A stretch of DNA of 64,000 bases from Seiridium cupressi. Its lineage: Eukaryota > Ascomycota > Sordariomycetes > Amphisphaeriales > Sporocadaceae. The DNA lies in assembly GCA_036674765.1 (NCBI GenBank), contig JARVKI010000114.1, positions 62,001 to 126,000 on the forward strand, in the 5' to 3' direction. The notes beneath the pieces were generated by a model that worked only from the letters and a program-made list of their open reading frames with translations, did no database searches and was not told where the DNA came from. This document shows positions 22,522 through 33,351 of this stretch, one piece after another (positions within the stretch are counted from its first letter, which is position 1; the number at the start of each line of letters is the position of its first letter). The translations under genes and the position numbers were made by a program.

Positions 22522-24541
22522 CTTGCCGGTAGGTTCGTGGTCGACAGTGATGATGATGATGATGGTTCGGATCTATGAAAAGGTCCGTGTCGAGTTTGCG
22601 GAGAGCGATGGGCTTCAGAGGGTCTTTCCCCAAGAACACGGGGGAGCAGCTAGATATAGGTCCATGGTAATGCCGAGAGACAATAACATCGGGTCCTCTG
22701 ATTTTCCACCATGACTTGCCCTCAGGCCATGGTGGAGGAATAGATGGAGCAGGCCAGAAAAGCCAGACAAAGAAATTTCAACAAAACGTCATCCTGGTCC
22801 ACCTCCATGGAGTACGGCGTGGAGTTGATTTCGCGGAGTACTGGGAGTAGACGCAGAGCTGGCCTTGTAAGCCCGACGTGACGCCGCGTGGGTTGACCCC
22901 CAAGAACCCTTTCAGCCTTTCCGATGCCTCACTTGCCCCAGGGTGGGCCCTTGCGGAGAGCACATGGAGGAACGGCGACTCCAGTCGCGGTGGGTGTGAC
23001 TGATAACCTCATTCCAACTTCACCCATTCTTATCACAGCGAGCCCAGTTTTATGTGGAGCGGCGCGCGACACGGTGGCCTGCTTTTCTCGGTGCTCCTGC
23101 CTTACGGGTAGTCGAGGCGATTAGAAATACGGCGGCACCACCGTTACCCACACTTTGTCCGGGCGGTCATAGGATGGGGATTGACGAGCGACGGCAGGGC
23201 CACGAGTAACGCAGACGCCGGTACCAGCAGCCAAGCACATGGCAAGACTCTAGTCATGACTCGCACCGAGTGGCAGTTTTGCGATTGAAGAGCTTTCATG
23301 CGGCGGAGAGCGGAAATAAACGTTGAAGCGTGCCAAGGTGGAGAGGGACGGGAACGACGTCAAAACGCGGCTCTTGAAAACTTTGAATCTCGGTTGCCAA
23401 TGGCCTGCCGCTGGAGAGAGCCGCCTACTGTCTTGGCGCATCGGGACGAATCAGCACCATGGTGATAGGGAGCCGCAGTGACGTCACGTATGTCGGCCCG
23501 TTAGGCGCTTTCAACCCTGTCGTAGCGCAGGCCTAAGGAGCGCGCTAGACTTTGATACGGGTCCTTTAATACTCACCGCAGGCCATACTGTTACTTCATC
23601 GTCGCATCTTTGCATGTGCTCGAGCAATTCATACAAAATCGGAACTCGCTGTGCCGACCTGCGCTGGAACATCCTTCCATTGGCTGAACGTTTTTCCCAG
23701 GGTATTCTCGGTTAATGCGAAATCCCTTCTGAGCCGAGTCAAGAGCCCAGCCGACACGGCGATGCCTCATGTTTCGCTGAAGCGATTGCCAAATACGGTA
23801 ATGCGACGCTCGCCAAGCGCCCGCCGCTACGGTTCGCTTTAGGTAGACTAGGTAGACTATCTGGAAAGATCTAATCGACCATCGCATCCGTCTGCCGTGA
23901 GAGCGCTGGCATCTCTGCGTGATTGCCTGATCAGCTAGTGAGCCTGGCGTAGGTCGACTCAGCTGATAACCGTTTTCAGGGTCCTGTCCTACACCACACC
24001 AAATCCATAGGCCAGTGGAGATGACCTGCACGACAATGCAGCTATGCAGCTTGATGACCTGATAATTCCGAGTGGGCCTTGGGACAAGGTACGCATCTCA
24101 TTACGGGACACGGATTTCCACGGTTGCTCTCGCGATTGTGGACTTCCCAATTGGCATGCAAGGCTGCCTCATCGCAAATGCCGCAATGCAGCGTCCGCTA
24201 GGCTATTATGTAGCAGCCCGATTTCGATCCCTTTGGTCACCATCGTCCACAATCGTGATCCTTTCCACCAATAAGCACGTAACGAAAATATGACGTCAAT
24301 GTCTTGGTCTTGATCTAATCATACACTCGTCAGGAATCACCATTCTCTCGGGCTACAGAGACTTTACAGGTATTAGCTCTATCTACAGTTCCTCATCTCA
24401 GTCTCTGTACATTGTTTTGACTAGTTTCGACCCCTCTCCAACCTCAAGTTAATGTACTGCCCCACTGCCAACAAGGGTATACCGACAATTCTGCTACCTG
24501 CTCGGCCCCAGGACGTTGTGACCGGAAGTGGGTATGCTTAC
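22522..24541. other. Upstream region of the transporter and gene-free DNA
   Basis: It includes the 5' UTR with a short (GAT)n tract at about 22548-22564, GC-rich promoter DNA to about 23500, and then a stretch with one doubtful minus ORF (23591-24031) that I do not support. A small direct repeat, AGGTAGACT twice, lies at about 23841-23858. Confidence 0.45.
22732..23059. promoter_or_regulatory. Cluster of CreA-type SYGGRG words upstream of the sugar transporter
   Basis: GTGGAG at 22732 and 23054, CCCCAG at 22936 and CTCCAG at 22979 fit the CreA consensus SYGGRG on one strand or the other. The consensus is short and degenerate, so several matches are expected by chance. Position 200-540 bases upstream of a sugar transporter start is the only extra support. 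Confidence 0.25.
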
Positions 24542-25898
24542 TTACGGGTCCGACGTACGTTTCTCTCGAGCCCGTCTGGACCGATTCTCAAGGTTTAGCA
24601 TCACTTGCACGGCTTGATGCAAGGATGGGAAGTCCTCGGTAAAAGTGTTAGGATTCACCAGACCAGGCACACCATCGCCCATTTCCAACTGACTGAATTC
24701 TCGAGATAGTGTGTTGTATATCAGCTCCAAATCTTTCAGTTTATCGCTTGACATCCGCGCCGAGTGGCATAACAAAGCAACGGTCGCGCCGATCACCACA
24801 TCGGGCCGCTCATCGTCTTACCGTCGGAATTGCATTGCGAGTTGCTTCGCTAGATCCACTTGTTCTTGGCTGTATTGGTTACCGCTAAGAGCATCCTGGT
24901 ATCGTGGTTTTGTGCCCGCCAACAAGGGGGCTATGTCTGACCGTTCTACGCAGTGGTATGCCGGACCAGTGATTGGGCCATAGACCAAGTACTCATGTGG
25001 GAACCAAGCTCCTGAGAGGCCAGCATGATACAGGTCAGGAACATGGTAGACACTCACATGATTCTCGACCAGACTGGTATCCATTATGGCCATGTATGAA
25101 TTTGGTCTGATGGCATACGCCGCCGCGGTTCGGAAGTCTGCGGCCCAGGAGCTAAAGTGGGTGTTTACGTTCCAGTCGCTCAAATGTCCATGGATTTGGT
25201 CACGTAAGCCTTTTTCGTCGTACATATTGGATGGGGTTTTACCGCCGAGGAATCCGTGTGGTATTACACCATCTTGGCCATTCAGACCCTTCAGAGCACC
25301 CCCCAGACTGCCAGTTGAATCCCCTGAAGAGGAATCGAGGGAGTCTTCGGGCTCGCGCTTCTGCTAACTGGTTAGGCAAGGAAGCAACTCGGGACTAACG
25401 ACTCGAACCTTACCCTCGAGCGCAATCTGCTCGTCACGATCGATTTGGGGATGTCCTCTCAACACTGGTTCTGGCTTCGGCTTCGGTTTTGGATGTTTAG
25501 CTTCTCTTTCAACTTCTGTGGTCGCGGTCGACTTGTGACTATCCTCTTCCTTCTTCCCCTCCCCGAGGGTGTCACCCTTTGTCTTAAGAGTTACTCACTA
25601 TCATTGAATCAATTTCTTCTTCCAGCCTTCTCACTTTCGCTTCCATGGCTTCCATTTTTTTGGTTATGCTTTTCAGCTTTTCCTCGAAGTTAATCTCAGA
25701 CACAGGCCCGGGCTTAGTGGCCGATTCATCCTCTCCATGTCGAGTGGCATCCTTTCTAGGCTGTGGTGATCGTACCGCATCATCATCCACTGGTGTTTCA
25801 GCAATTCGACGCTTCCGGTCATATTTTAGAGGCTTTTCGGATGCCATCCTAGAGGTTTGGTCAGCATCATGCCCCTCCAGGCTATATCGAAGGTGCAT
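24542..25898 (-). CDS. DUF7587-like fungal protein with coiled-coil N-terminus, possibly interrupted
   Basis: The start is ATG 25898 or 25847 (MASEKPLKYDRKRR). Exon 1 encodes a charged region and a coiled coil (KLKSITKKMEAMEAKVRRLE). Then comes a Lys/Pro-rich linker whose splice junction at 25500-25595 I could not fix, and an intron of about 50 bases near 25365-25413 (GTAAGG, CTAAC). The core reads YDEKGLRDQIHGHLSDWN, then SSWAADFRTAAAYA, YMAIMDTS, VYHVPDLY and HEYLVYGPI. This resembles the fungal DUF7587 core (S.W..d...A..yA...i.v.D......v..V......EYLV.G), thought to have an ADP-ribosyltransferase-like fold; that is from memory. An in-frame TAA lies at 24818-24820, with the same frame open beyond it to 24542. 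A 75-base GTAAGA...CAAG intron beginning exactly there would remove the stop and keep frame; otherwise it is a nonsense mutation. Confidence 0.5.
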
Positions 25899-27149
25899 GG
25901 TGTCAGGTTGGTAACTACCTGCTGGTCTGCTGGATGTGTCTGTGCCAACGAGCGGTGGTTGCTGTCTGTTGTCTCAATTGCATTCAGGTGAGGTGCACCT
26001 ACCCTTTTGTATATGAGACATTCCCTGGTCAGGCGGAAGTTAGTGAGGCATAGGAGTCGAGACAGTCCGTCGCGTCTTTGTGTGTATACCTGACAGCTGC
26101 GCTTCCATATGCATCTAAGTACATCCCACGAAGAGCAACGATGGTCCTCGAAGACTCTTGTCCCTAGCCGTAGCCACGGTTTGAATATTCACAGGCCATA
26201 GCTCTTGCGAACACGCGATATTTGCTCCTTCATTAGTGGTGGCATTAGGAGTACTGTTGCGCTACTGGAGAATCAATTCACTGAAATGCTAATGAGGCAG
26301 AAATGCCTATTACTACTCACAGAGAATCCACCATACTGTCATCATTCAACCATGGATCCACCTCCAAATTGCCGAGGACATGGATTGCGCACTTACAACT
26401 GCATGCGTATTATACATGGGCCTGCCAATTGATGACTCTACAACGCAGCTTGGCGCGGCATTGTAGGGGTGTGCGTTAGTGCAAGGGCTGAATCAGACAG
26501 CAGCAATAGGCTTCCTCCACCAATTAGCAGCACCAGCGACTTCTAGAGAACTGCTCGAACTACTGCGACAACCAACTAATATCCTCATCCTGTCAGCACA
26601 TTCTCGCTTTTATGAGCGTGGAGGCTCCTTGGTAGCCCAACAATTTGCCAGCAAGCGTTAACGACCATGGTTTGCGCGAAATGCCTGATCGGTTTCCAAA
26701 CACCTGCTACTCCGGGCAAGAATAACAAATGGTTCTGCGGATGGTAATATTAGACGACTTATTCCAACCTCAAGATCGCGGCGGAGAAGTGCTTTTTTTT
26801 TTTTTTTTTTTTTTTGCCGCACCGTCTGCGGCGGACTCGAAGAGAAGGCGGGCGGGGAAGCGCCAGGAGCAATGATCAGGGTCAAGTATGTCTTTCGACG
26901 ATCTTGGGATGATGACGACCTCAGTACCACGAGTGTCGTTGCGCAGTCAGACTCGATAACGAGTTTTAGCACGTACTTCTTGGTTGAGGAAAACACCGCG
27001 ACACGTAGGACTCTGTGTTTTCTCAGCAGGATTCGGGGACTGATTGGACTCCAGCAAGGTTCATATGCCCCGTCGCTGATAAAAGCACCGCCGGCAGCAT
27101 TGAAGCTTTAAAATTCAACCACCAACAATTGCTAACATGCTAACGTTCG
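25899..27149. other. Gene-free stretch with poly-T tract
   Basis: It contains T23 at 26793-26815 and several short ORFs (26205-26432, 26479-26661, 26872-27111) without recognisable domains. The last might belong to the 5' part of the HET fragment, but no join could be supported. Confidence 0.4.
26793..26815. repeat. T23 homopolymer
   Basis: Twenty-three consecutive T on the plus strand. It gives a spurious lysine run on the minus strand. Confidence 0.95.
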
Positions 27150-27728
27150 CATACCTTGTGCTCTCGTCACATTTCGGAACAACTGTGGTGCCCGACTCGC
27201 TTGATCGAGTTGACCGAGACAGGCCCTCGGCTCATCGTCACGACGGAGGTGGAACCGACCGGGCCTTACGCAAGCCTCAGTCACAGATGGGGAACCACTG
27301 GGATGTTCCGTTGCATTAACGACAACATCGAAGACCTCAAAATAAGATTGCCTGTCCCTTCTCTCCCCGTTACTTTCCGAGACGCTTTCGAGATACTGAA
27401 GTATCTTGAAATCAGATATATGTGGATCGACTCGCTCTGCATCATCCAGGACTTAGACGAAGACTGGGCCCGTGAAGCGCAGGCCATGATGAGTGTCTAT
27501 CAACGGGCTTTCCTTGATCTTGCCGTTACCACGTCTTCAAGCAGCGAGTTGGGAATGTTCAGGACGCGCGCGCCATGCTCTATGATCTCTAGTCCTTTCA
27601 AGATTAACAATAGTTCTGGGAATGATATCGCACCGTCATGGTCGGGGCTTCAATCGACGGACCCATTGACATGCCTCAGCCCGACGCGTACGAGTGTTTT
27701 GATGTGGACCTACTCCTGGAGATACTGA
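27150..27728 (+). pseudogene. HET (heterokaryon incompatibility) domain fragment
   Basis: The frame reads PTRLIELTETGPRLIVTTE, YASLSHRWGT, then FRDAFEILKYLEIRYMWIDSLCIIQD, DEDWAREAQAMMSVYQRAFL and DLAVT. These are the successive HET-domain blocks (Y..LSy.WG; f.dA......l...y.WiD.lCi.QD; dW..e...m..iY..a). HET proteins trigger cell death on fusion with unlike strains. Only ~190 codons remain of a family usually above 500. There is no convincing ATG (the frame is open from a TTG) and no N-terminal part, and after the conserved block the sequence becomes unrelated in all frames. It is best explained as a decayed fragment. Confidence 0.75.
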
Positions 27729-27776
27729 AAGTCACAAGCGGTACCATATCACCACAACGCTGCTCCGGAAAGTCTT

Positions 27777-28248
27777 TCACTCGTAATAGTATACGTGGAC
27801 CTTTCCCGACACAGTTCGATAGGAGATGGACGCATTGAACGCGTTATCACTCACAAACCCACCGTAACCCTCAGCCTTCGATAGTCCCACTTCGCTGCCC
27901 ATACCGAGCAATGCAGGACAACCCAAATGTTCTCCATAATTGACAACTTCACATTGTGATTTGAACTGTTCAAGCAATGACTAAACATATGATAAATTGA
28001 GTGTCACCGATCCGGTCGAACTAACCTCCAAGAGACCGATCCTAAGCATTCGAGATCTCATTTGGCGAGGAAAAATGTGCCTCCTTCCTTGGCTTTCGCA
28101 CATCATCCCAATCATCTTCAATACGTGTATAAACCGGTTGAATGTGTACCAAACTCTCGTCGACCAGTAACGTTCGTATTTTTATTTGCTGTGGCTCCTG
28201 CACTGCGCTGAAGCCGAGTTTCTGAAGAATCCAATTCCAGACTGGCAT
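27777..28248 (-). pseudogene. Possible two-exon gene remnant
   Basis: From ATG 28248 the minus strand reads MPVWNWILQKLGFSAVQEPQ and then DDWDDVRKPRKEAH. A second part, MRSRMLRIGLLE joined over a GTTAGT...TTTAG intron (about 27978-28027) to SLLEQFKSQCEVVNYGEHLG and YGGFVSDNAFNASISY, ends at 27777. The two parts are in different frames without an intron between them long enough to be credible. The second part looks coding but I cannot name it. It may be convergent debris next to the HET fragment. Confidence 0.25.
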
Positions 28249-29052
28249 AATCAGTTAAGTTCTTTGTGCTGAAGAGAAGTGTCAACAAACAGTTTTACTG
28301 TGCGTAATTGTGGGATACAAGCTGTTATTTGTGAAATGCGAGAAGGTCAAGTCAAATATGGCAGATGTAAGATCTCCCTAATTCGTGACGGCATCCTGGA
28401 TTATATATCGTTGTTTGACTTCTGTCTTGCTGGTCGTGAATCTATGTGACTCTATCGTCTATATTAGTTAAGTACGATTGACTCATGTTGACCACACTGT
28501 TGTCATTTATGCAAGTCTTGACACTTGCAGTATGGTGTGAGGCGCCGTTGGAACAAATGGGCTGAAAATCATATGCAGCTCTTGTTTGTGTTATGCGACT
28601 AATATTTGAGGTACTTACACTCACATACGTTTTATCTGAAATCTACTATTCAATGACCGGTAATCCGGCGATGTAATGTAGGGTTTACTAAGTTTGGTGC
28701 CCTCTTCCAATAATAACACGATACAAGGGTTTTATTGTTGAGGAATTCCTGGTCTTAAAACCTCCTAGTAAGCAATGAAGATGAGATGTATATAACTATA
28801 GCTTTGACTAAAAAAAAAAAAAATGGGTTTGGCGGAAGTGAATTTTGATAATTCCTCTTCTTACAAAAGTCCAAAAGTCCACAGTTCAATATTTCTGACC
28901 GCTTCATGGGGTTCATGTTCTAGGTTTATCGACATTAAATCAACGTAGAGCCACTAACTCACAACCTCATAGTGAATCTATTTCTCAAATGATGTAAAAA
29001 CCGTAAATACAATAGTCTATCCAGTAAAGCATGACATTGGATACACAAGTGC
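28249..29052. other. Gene-free stretch
   Basis: AT-rich DNA with an A14 run at 28810-28823. No supported ORF. Confidence 0.5.
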
Positions 29053-30158
29053 TTATTCCATACTCTGGCGTAATTCGGGGAAATCTAGTTCTTGGACAGT
29101 CTCGTTCCAAAGACGGTCCATGAACTTGTTACCCTCCTCAGTGTACATGAAGGGATGGAACCTGAGACGAAAGTCAACGAATCTTTTGCTTACTAGATTG
29201 GGAAGGCGGGTGGAGATGGAAAATACAGAACTTACGGATGTATCTCCCAGTCGCTCAAAAAGCTTCCGTGGCTCTCCCCGCCCCTAGCAACAGTAGCATC
29301 GATGTACCTCCACGCCGCATTGTTCACAGATGTCCCCAATAGTATCGTAAGTGGCCAGGCAAACACTCTCATGGGGAATGGGAGATTGCGGAAGAAGGCG
29401 GTGCCTGGTGTGAATGTCGGGTCAACGACATTGATGATTGTGTCTTCGGCTTTCGTGATCTGGCTCAGCTTCAGAGTGAGCATCAGTACCAAGCCCTTGG
29501 TTGTGTCGTATCTCTTCTTGGCCACGGAGGAGCCCCAGCCTTCCTGTTTATCGAAGGCGGGAAGCAAGGACTCTGCGTTCCGTTCGGAAAACTCGGCGAT
29601 CAGAGCTGCGCCCGATGCGACCAGAGTGAGTCGACCTGGAGTGCCAGATGGTGTTTTCTTCTTCAACACGGGGAGCAAAACCAGTGCAAGTAGTGCCGCA
29701 GACAGGTAGTTCATCTGGAACATCTCCTCGTGCCCGGTGGATGAGTTGACTTCAAGTTTGACGTTCATAATGCCCGCGCTAAGTATGGCTATATTCAAAC
29801 GGGCAAGAGTTGCGCACTTCCGACCTAAAGCACGAATTAAATCGTAAGAGTTCATATCCAGGTGCCAGACATCGATCCTGGCTTTGGGGTAGAGCTTGCG
29901 TAAAGGCTCGGTCGCTTCTTCTCCTTTCTGAAGAGATCGCACGGCGAGGATAAGATGGGAAAGTATGAGAGACAGGAGGAGCCTCCTGTATTCGAGACCA
30001 ATGCCGGTATTGCCACCTGTGATAACAGCAGTCTGTCCCGCGACCGAGTTCGACCCAAGGGATGACTTAGGATTTGGTCGTATCTGATGTTTGTAAAAGA
30101 TTTTCGGGAAGGTGTATTCCTCTGGTGTCAGAGCGAGGGAGCCTACAGGAGAGGCCAT
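29053..30158 (-). CDS. Short-chain dehydrogenase/reductase (SDR)
   Basis: A 343-residue NAD(P)-dependent oxidoreductase of the fungal SDR group related to retinol/WW-domain oxidoreductases. Exon 1 is 29236-30158 and exon 2 29053-29161; the intron (74 bases, GTAAGT, CAG) joins WEIHP to FHPFMYTEEGNKFMDRLWNE, the usual family end. The cofactor motif TGGNTGIG is at residues 47-54. The usual NNAG is LSAG (127-129 region). A Ser sits in VASGA near 182 and the catalytic pair YDTTK is Y217/K221. The segment after the cofactor loop, LEYRRLLLSLILSHLILAVR, is unusual where E-T/A-A is expected, so cofactor binding could be altered. Substrate unknown. Confidence 0.88.
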
Positions 30159-30646
30159 TATATATTCACGAGTGAGAAATAGTGAAACAAGTTCGGTCGC
30201 TCAGAAGAGATTCAAGCTGGGTAAAAATATGTTGGAATTATTGGACGTCGACGCTGAGGCTATGCCATTTATAATGCCGTCTAGGGGACGGATTTGTAAT
30301 GTCCCTCATGAAGAGATTCATGTTCGCCAGGGACCGGGCATAGGTTCATGTCACCACCTATTGGGCAAGTAATGTGCTGCTATGAGCATGCTAACCAATG
30401 AAAGCCACCAAATGCTAAACGGGACGTTCGAGTGGGGCCGCTTGTATCCCAATACGGAAAGCAATGTGGTCGTCTCCACTTCTTTAGCCTCTTGTGCCGC
30501 TACGATTTCCAGTCGTCTTATTAATCTCCAAGGCACCCATTGACTACGAACATCTGCAGCTATATACACCGTGCCACGAGTCTCTCCCTGTTAGCTCTTC
30601 TCTACATTAGCAATGCCAGATTGATTACCCAAAGCAGAGCATCGTG
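30159..30646. promoter_or_regulatory. Divergent promoter region between SDR and TF-like gene
   Basis: Roughly 490 bases between the start at 30158 (minus) and that at 30647 (plus). No specific site recognised. Confidence 0.3.
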
Positions 30647-32254
30647 ATGCCACAGTTTGCCTTTGTGGCGACCGACGACTCCGCCAGGGTTCGGCCTTCC
30701 GAACGCCTGGTCATACGCCGCCATTGCATGCGGCAGAAGAACAAACAGCCAGGATCCCGCCGCTTTAAACGCGAAGCTGCTCGAGCAGCAGCTGAGTTCC
30801 TGCGCAAATCCGAGGCGCACGACCGAGAGAGCAGTTCCGGGCTGGGGTTAATCCCAGCCAAAGACCAATTCGCATCTCGGCCGTATTTGACCGCGAGTGG
30901 AGGGCAGAGGCACGGCTCTGACCCGGCGAACTTTGGGCCACCGCCACCCTCAGACTGGGCGCTCTTTAGTTTCCCAGAGGAGTTGGATGTTTCCTCCCAG
31001 AAACTGATGCGTTAATGTACGTAACGTCGCTGAGACCACTATAGCGGAGCGCTGATCAAATACGCTTCCTTCTAGATTATTTACGGAATCCAATCAGAGA
31101 CATACTGTATCCATTCAAGTACTTCGGTGTCCTGGTGGACTTTCGTGAGAACCCGCTATGGTGTTTTCGAACACTCTGTTCTGAAGATTTGTATTTCCAC
31201 GTTATTCGCCTGCTAACCTCTGCTTCCAGCGATTTGATATCGCGGCAGCCTCTTTCTAGCATCACAGATCGCTACCTCCGTCGCATCATACCCATTCTTA
31301 ATGACCGAATCTCGGATGCGAATGCATTCGAGAACGATGTCATTCTTTACGCCGTCAGTGTTCTAGCCTTGATTGCTATTCTGTTCGGCGACTACAATAC
31401 CGCCAGAACGCATGCGATTGGTCTGGCGGAAATCATACGCCTGCGTGGCGGTTTTGGGACAGTTGACTATAATCCTGTAGTTCAATTCTCAATCGATCGG
31501 TACTTCCCACTACACGTTGGTCCTTTGATGTGAGCGTACTAACCTATCATAGGCTAAATTTTCAAGTTTGCTCGTCACCAAACTCTGGACACCGCTCTAC
31601 GATAGCTCCATCTGGGCAGGTCTTGTTTTCCCGAATGATATCACCAATGGCCATCATTCAGAAGACATTTTGTGCATTGATGATCTTGTCGAACCAGACC
31701 TGGCTGCCATATTTCATAAACTCCAACGGACCACGATACTCCTCAATAAGCACTATTACGAAAAGACGCCGGTTGATGGAGTGTTTATCCGACAGTGTCT
31801 GGGATCTGTGCATTCTAGTCTCGTAGAACTCGAGGACCGCCTTGAGGATGCTTTATCTGAAACACTACGGTTAGGAATCATGGCCTTCTTAGCGACAACG
31901 TTTCGGCTTCCGGCTTCCTACGAGCAACACTACTCCAAAGCCCTGACGAAACAACTCCAAATTTCATACGTGACCACCAAAGCCTCAACTCCTGACCTAC
32001 AAGACGCGATAGATATCTGGCTGATCTTGATGTTTCTCATCTCTATGACGGATGTAGATGAACTATATGTACAGAAAAGTCGGAATACTATGGCCGAACG
32101 TTGGCTGTCGTGGAGCGAGACACGCAGAAGCTTGAAGCAGGTCATGTGGATCGATTCTTTCCACGATGAGGTTGGAAAGAGAGCCTTTCAGAGTTTCTTG
32201 ACTTGGAACAAGTCAATGCCACACCAACACAATCATAGGGCTGGAATCATCTAG
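30647..32254 (+). CDS. Fungal transcription-factor-like protein without a zinc cluster
   Basis: The three-exon model 30647-31010, 31076-31499, 31567-32254 totals 491 residues. The N-terminus MPQFAFVATDDSARVRPSER, a basic stretch (RRHCMRQKNKQPGSRRFKR) and a Phe/Pro-containing linker (PSDWALFSFPEELDVSSQKL) match the layout of a large fungal family in which a short basic N-terminus replaces the Zn2Cys6 cluster and a helical 'fungal_trans_2'-like region follows. The helical part includes LYAVSVLALIAILFGDYNTA, HAIGLAEIIRLRGGFG and the C-terminal WLSWSETRRSLKQVMWID. Intron 1 has an uncommon GTTAAT donor. Intron 2 is placed at 31500-31566 because only that acceptor restores the frame. It may be a regulator of its neighbours. 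It is divergent from the SDR at 29053-30158. Confidence 0.68.
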
Positions 32255-32934
32255 AGGTAGCGCAATGGAGTTACAGCAGCTCTTTTAGTGTTGAATCTTT
32301 CATAGCTGCTACGTTTCCAAAGGTAATTGTTGAGACATAATGCACGTGATAAATGGAACAGCAAGTCATTCGATGATAAGGCTCGATTAGGATGGTATCT
32401 GTGAATAGCAAACAGCAAGTAACCTGATATCCCCCATTGTGCCATCTGCCGCCCTCGATGCTCAACTCTCCGGTTGTCCTCTCTTCCATCCAACCAAACA
32501 GCCATGACTCCTACTAGACGTTGGCGTTACACAGTCTTCGTATACCCAATTGCTGCCCAATAACAGGGTAGCTCCGACACTCAGTCGTTGTACGAACTCG
32601 GACTGGAAGTTGGCAGAGAAGGTCGCAAGGGACGCTATGGGGGGACGCTGAAGGGGAGTCGATTGAGAGTCGTAGAAGGGCGCTGACGAAAGACGCCGAA
32701 GGTCGACAACGCTCTTCAATGTAGATATTGCTATACAAACCAGTTAGCTATGATGTCGAGGAAGATGGAGTTGAGTGACTTATCAGTCGTGGAGAACAAA
32801 GAACGACTGTTCATGAGTTGACCGGAGGTAGTGCAGGTCCTGTCAAAAAAGGACTGATACATTCCATCGTCAACACCGATTCAAAATGCAGCAAAGGCAT
32901 GTAAAGATTTCAAAAAATTCCTCTCAAGTTTAGT
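32255..32934. other. Gene-free stretch
   Basis: Short minus-strand ORFs (32251-32505, 32462-32738) have no features. Nothing recognised. Confidence 0.5.
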
Positions 32935-33351
32935 TCAACCACCGACCCACGAGGGGCACCAGTAATCTCCAACGAAGATAGCCCAAAGACCACCAACGGG
33001 GATACACGGTGTGCATATCAGGAAGTGCCACCACAACTGGACTCCGGCCGAAAGACCGTAGTACCAAGCCGGGCAAAGCCACCACCAATACAGGGCCGTC
33101 AATGCAGCGGGGGGCAGGGCCTTGAGAGAAAGCCGAATCAAAAAATTGCACGAGGCGTAGAGGGCACCCAAAAAGAACGCTGGGGAATAAGATATGATGT
33201 CCATGATGAAAGGAAACCAGAAAAGAGACAACCGAACGCTGTGAGGGAAAAGGAGAAAGGAGAGAAGCAGAGATTCTACATTCGAGGGAAGTTTTACTGA
33301 ACCCGCCATTCTGAACTCTCCAAGGGAAAGAGCGTCATGGCCTCCCACCAT
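32935..33351 (-). CDS. Small Trp-rich membrane protein, orphan
   Basis: 138 residues from ATG 33351, or 124 from ATG 33309 (MAGSVKLPSNVESLL). It is strongly hydrophobic with about four possible membrane segments: LLLSFLLFPHSVRLSLFWFP, SPAFFLGALYASCNFLIRLS, LTALYWWWLCPAWYYGL and VQLWWHFLICTPCIPVGGL. The WWWLCPAWYYG and VQLWWHFL motifs look conserved-protein-like rather than random. No family function is known to me. Single exon; no clear partner gene. Confidence 0.5.
   Translation of the reverse strand: MVGGHDALSLGEFRMAGSVKLPSNVESLLLSFLLFPHSVRLSLFWFPFIMDIISYSPAFFLGALYASCNFLIRLSLKALPPAALTALYWWWLCPAWYYGLSAGVQLWWHFLICTPCIPVGGLWAIFVGDYWCPSWVGG

Noticed and set aside
23591..24031. 146-codon minus ORF downstream of the transporter promoter
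   Set aside because: No domain, no signal peptide and atypical residue use. It is likely chance in GC-balanced DNA.
26658..26996. ORF with KKKKKKK on the minus strand
   Set aside because: It is the translation of T23. Flanking residues show no domain.
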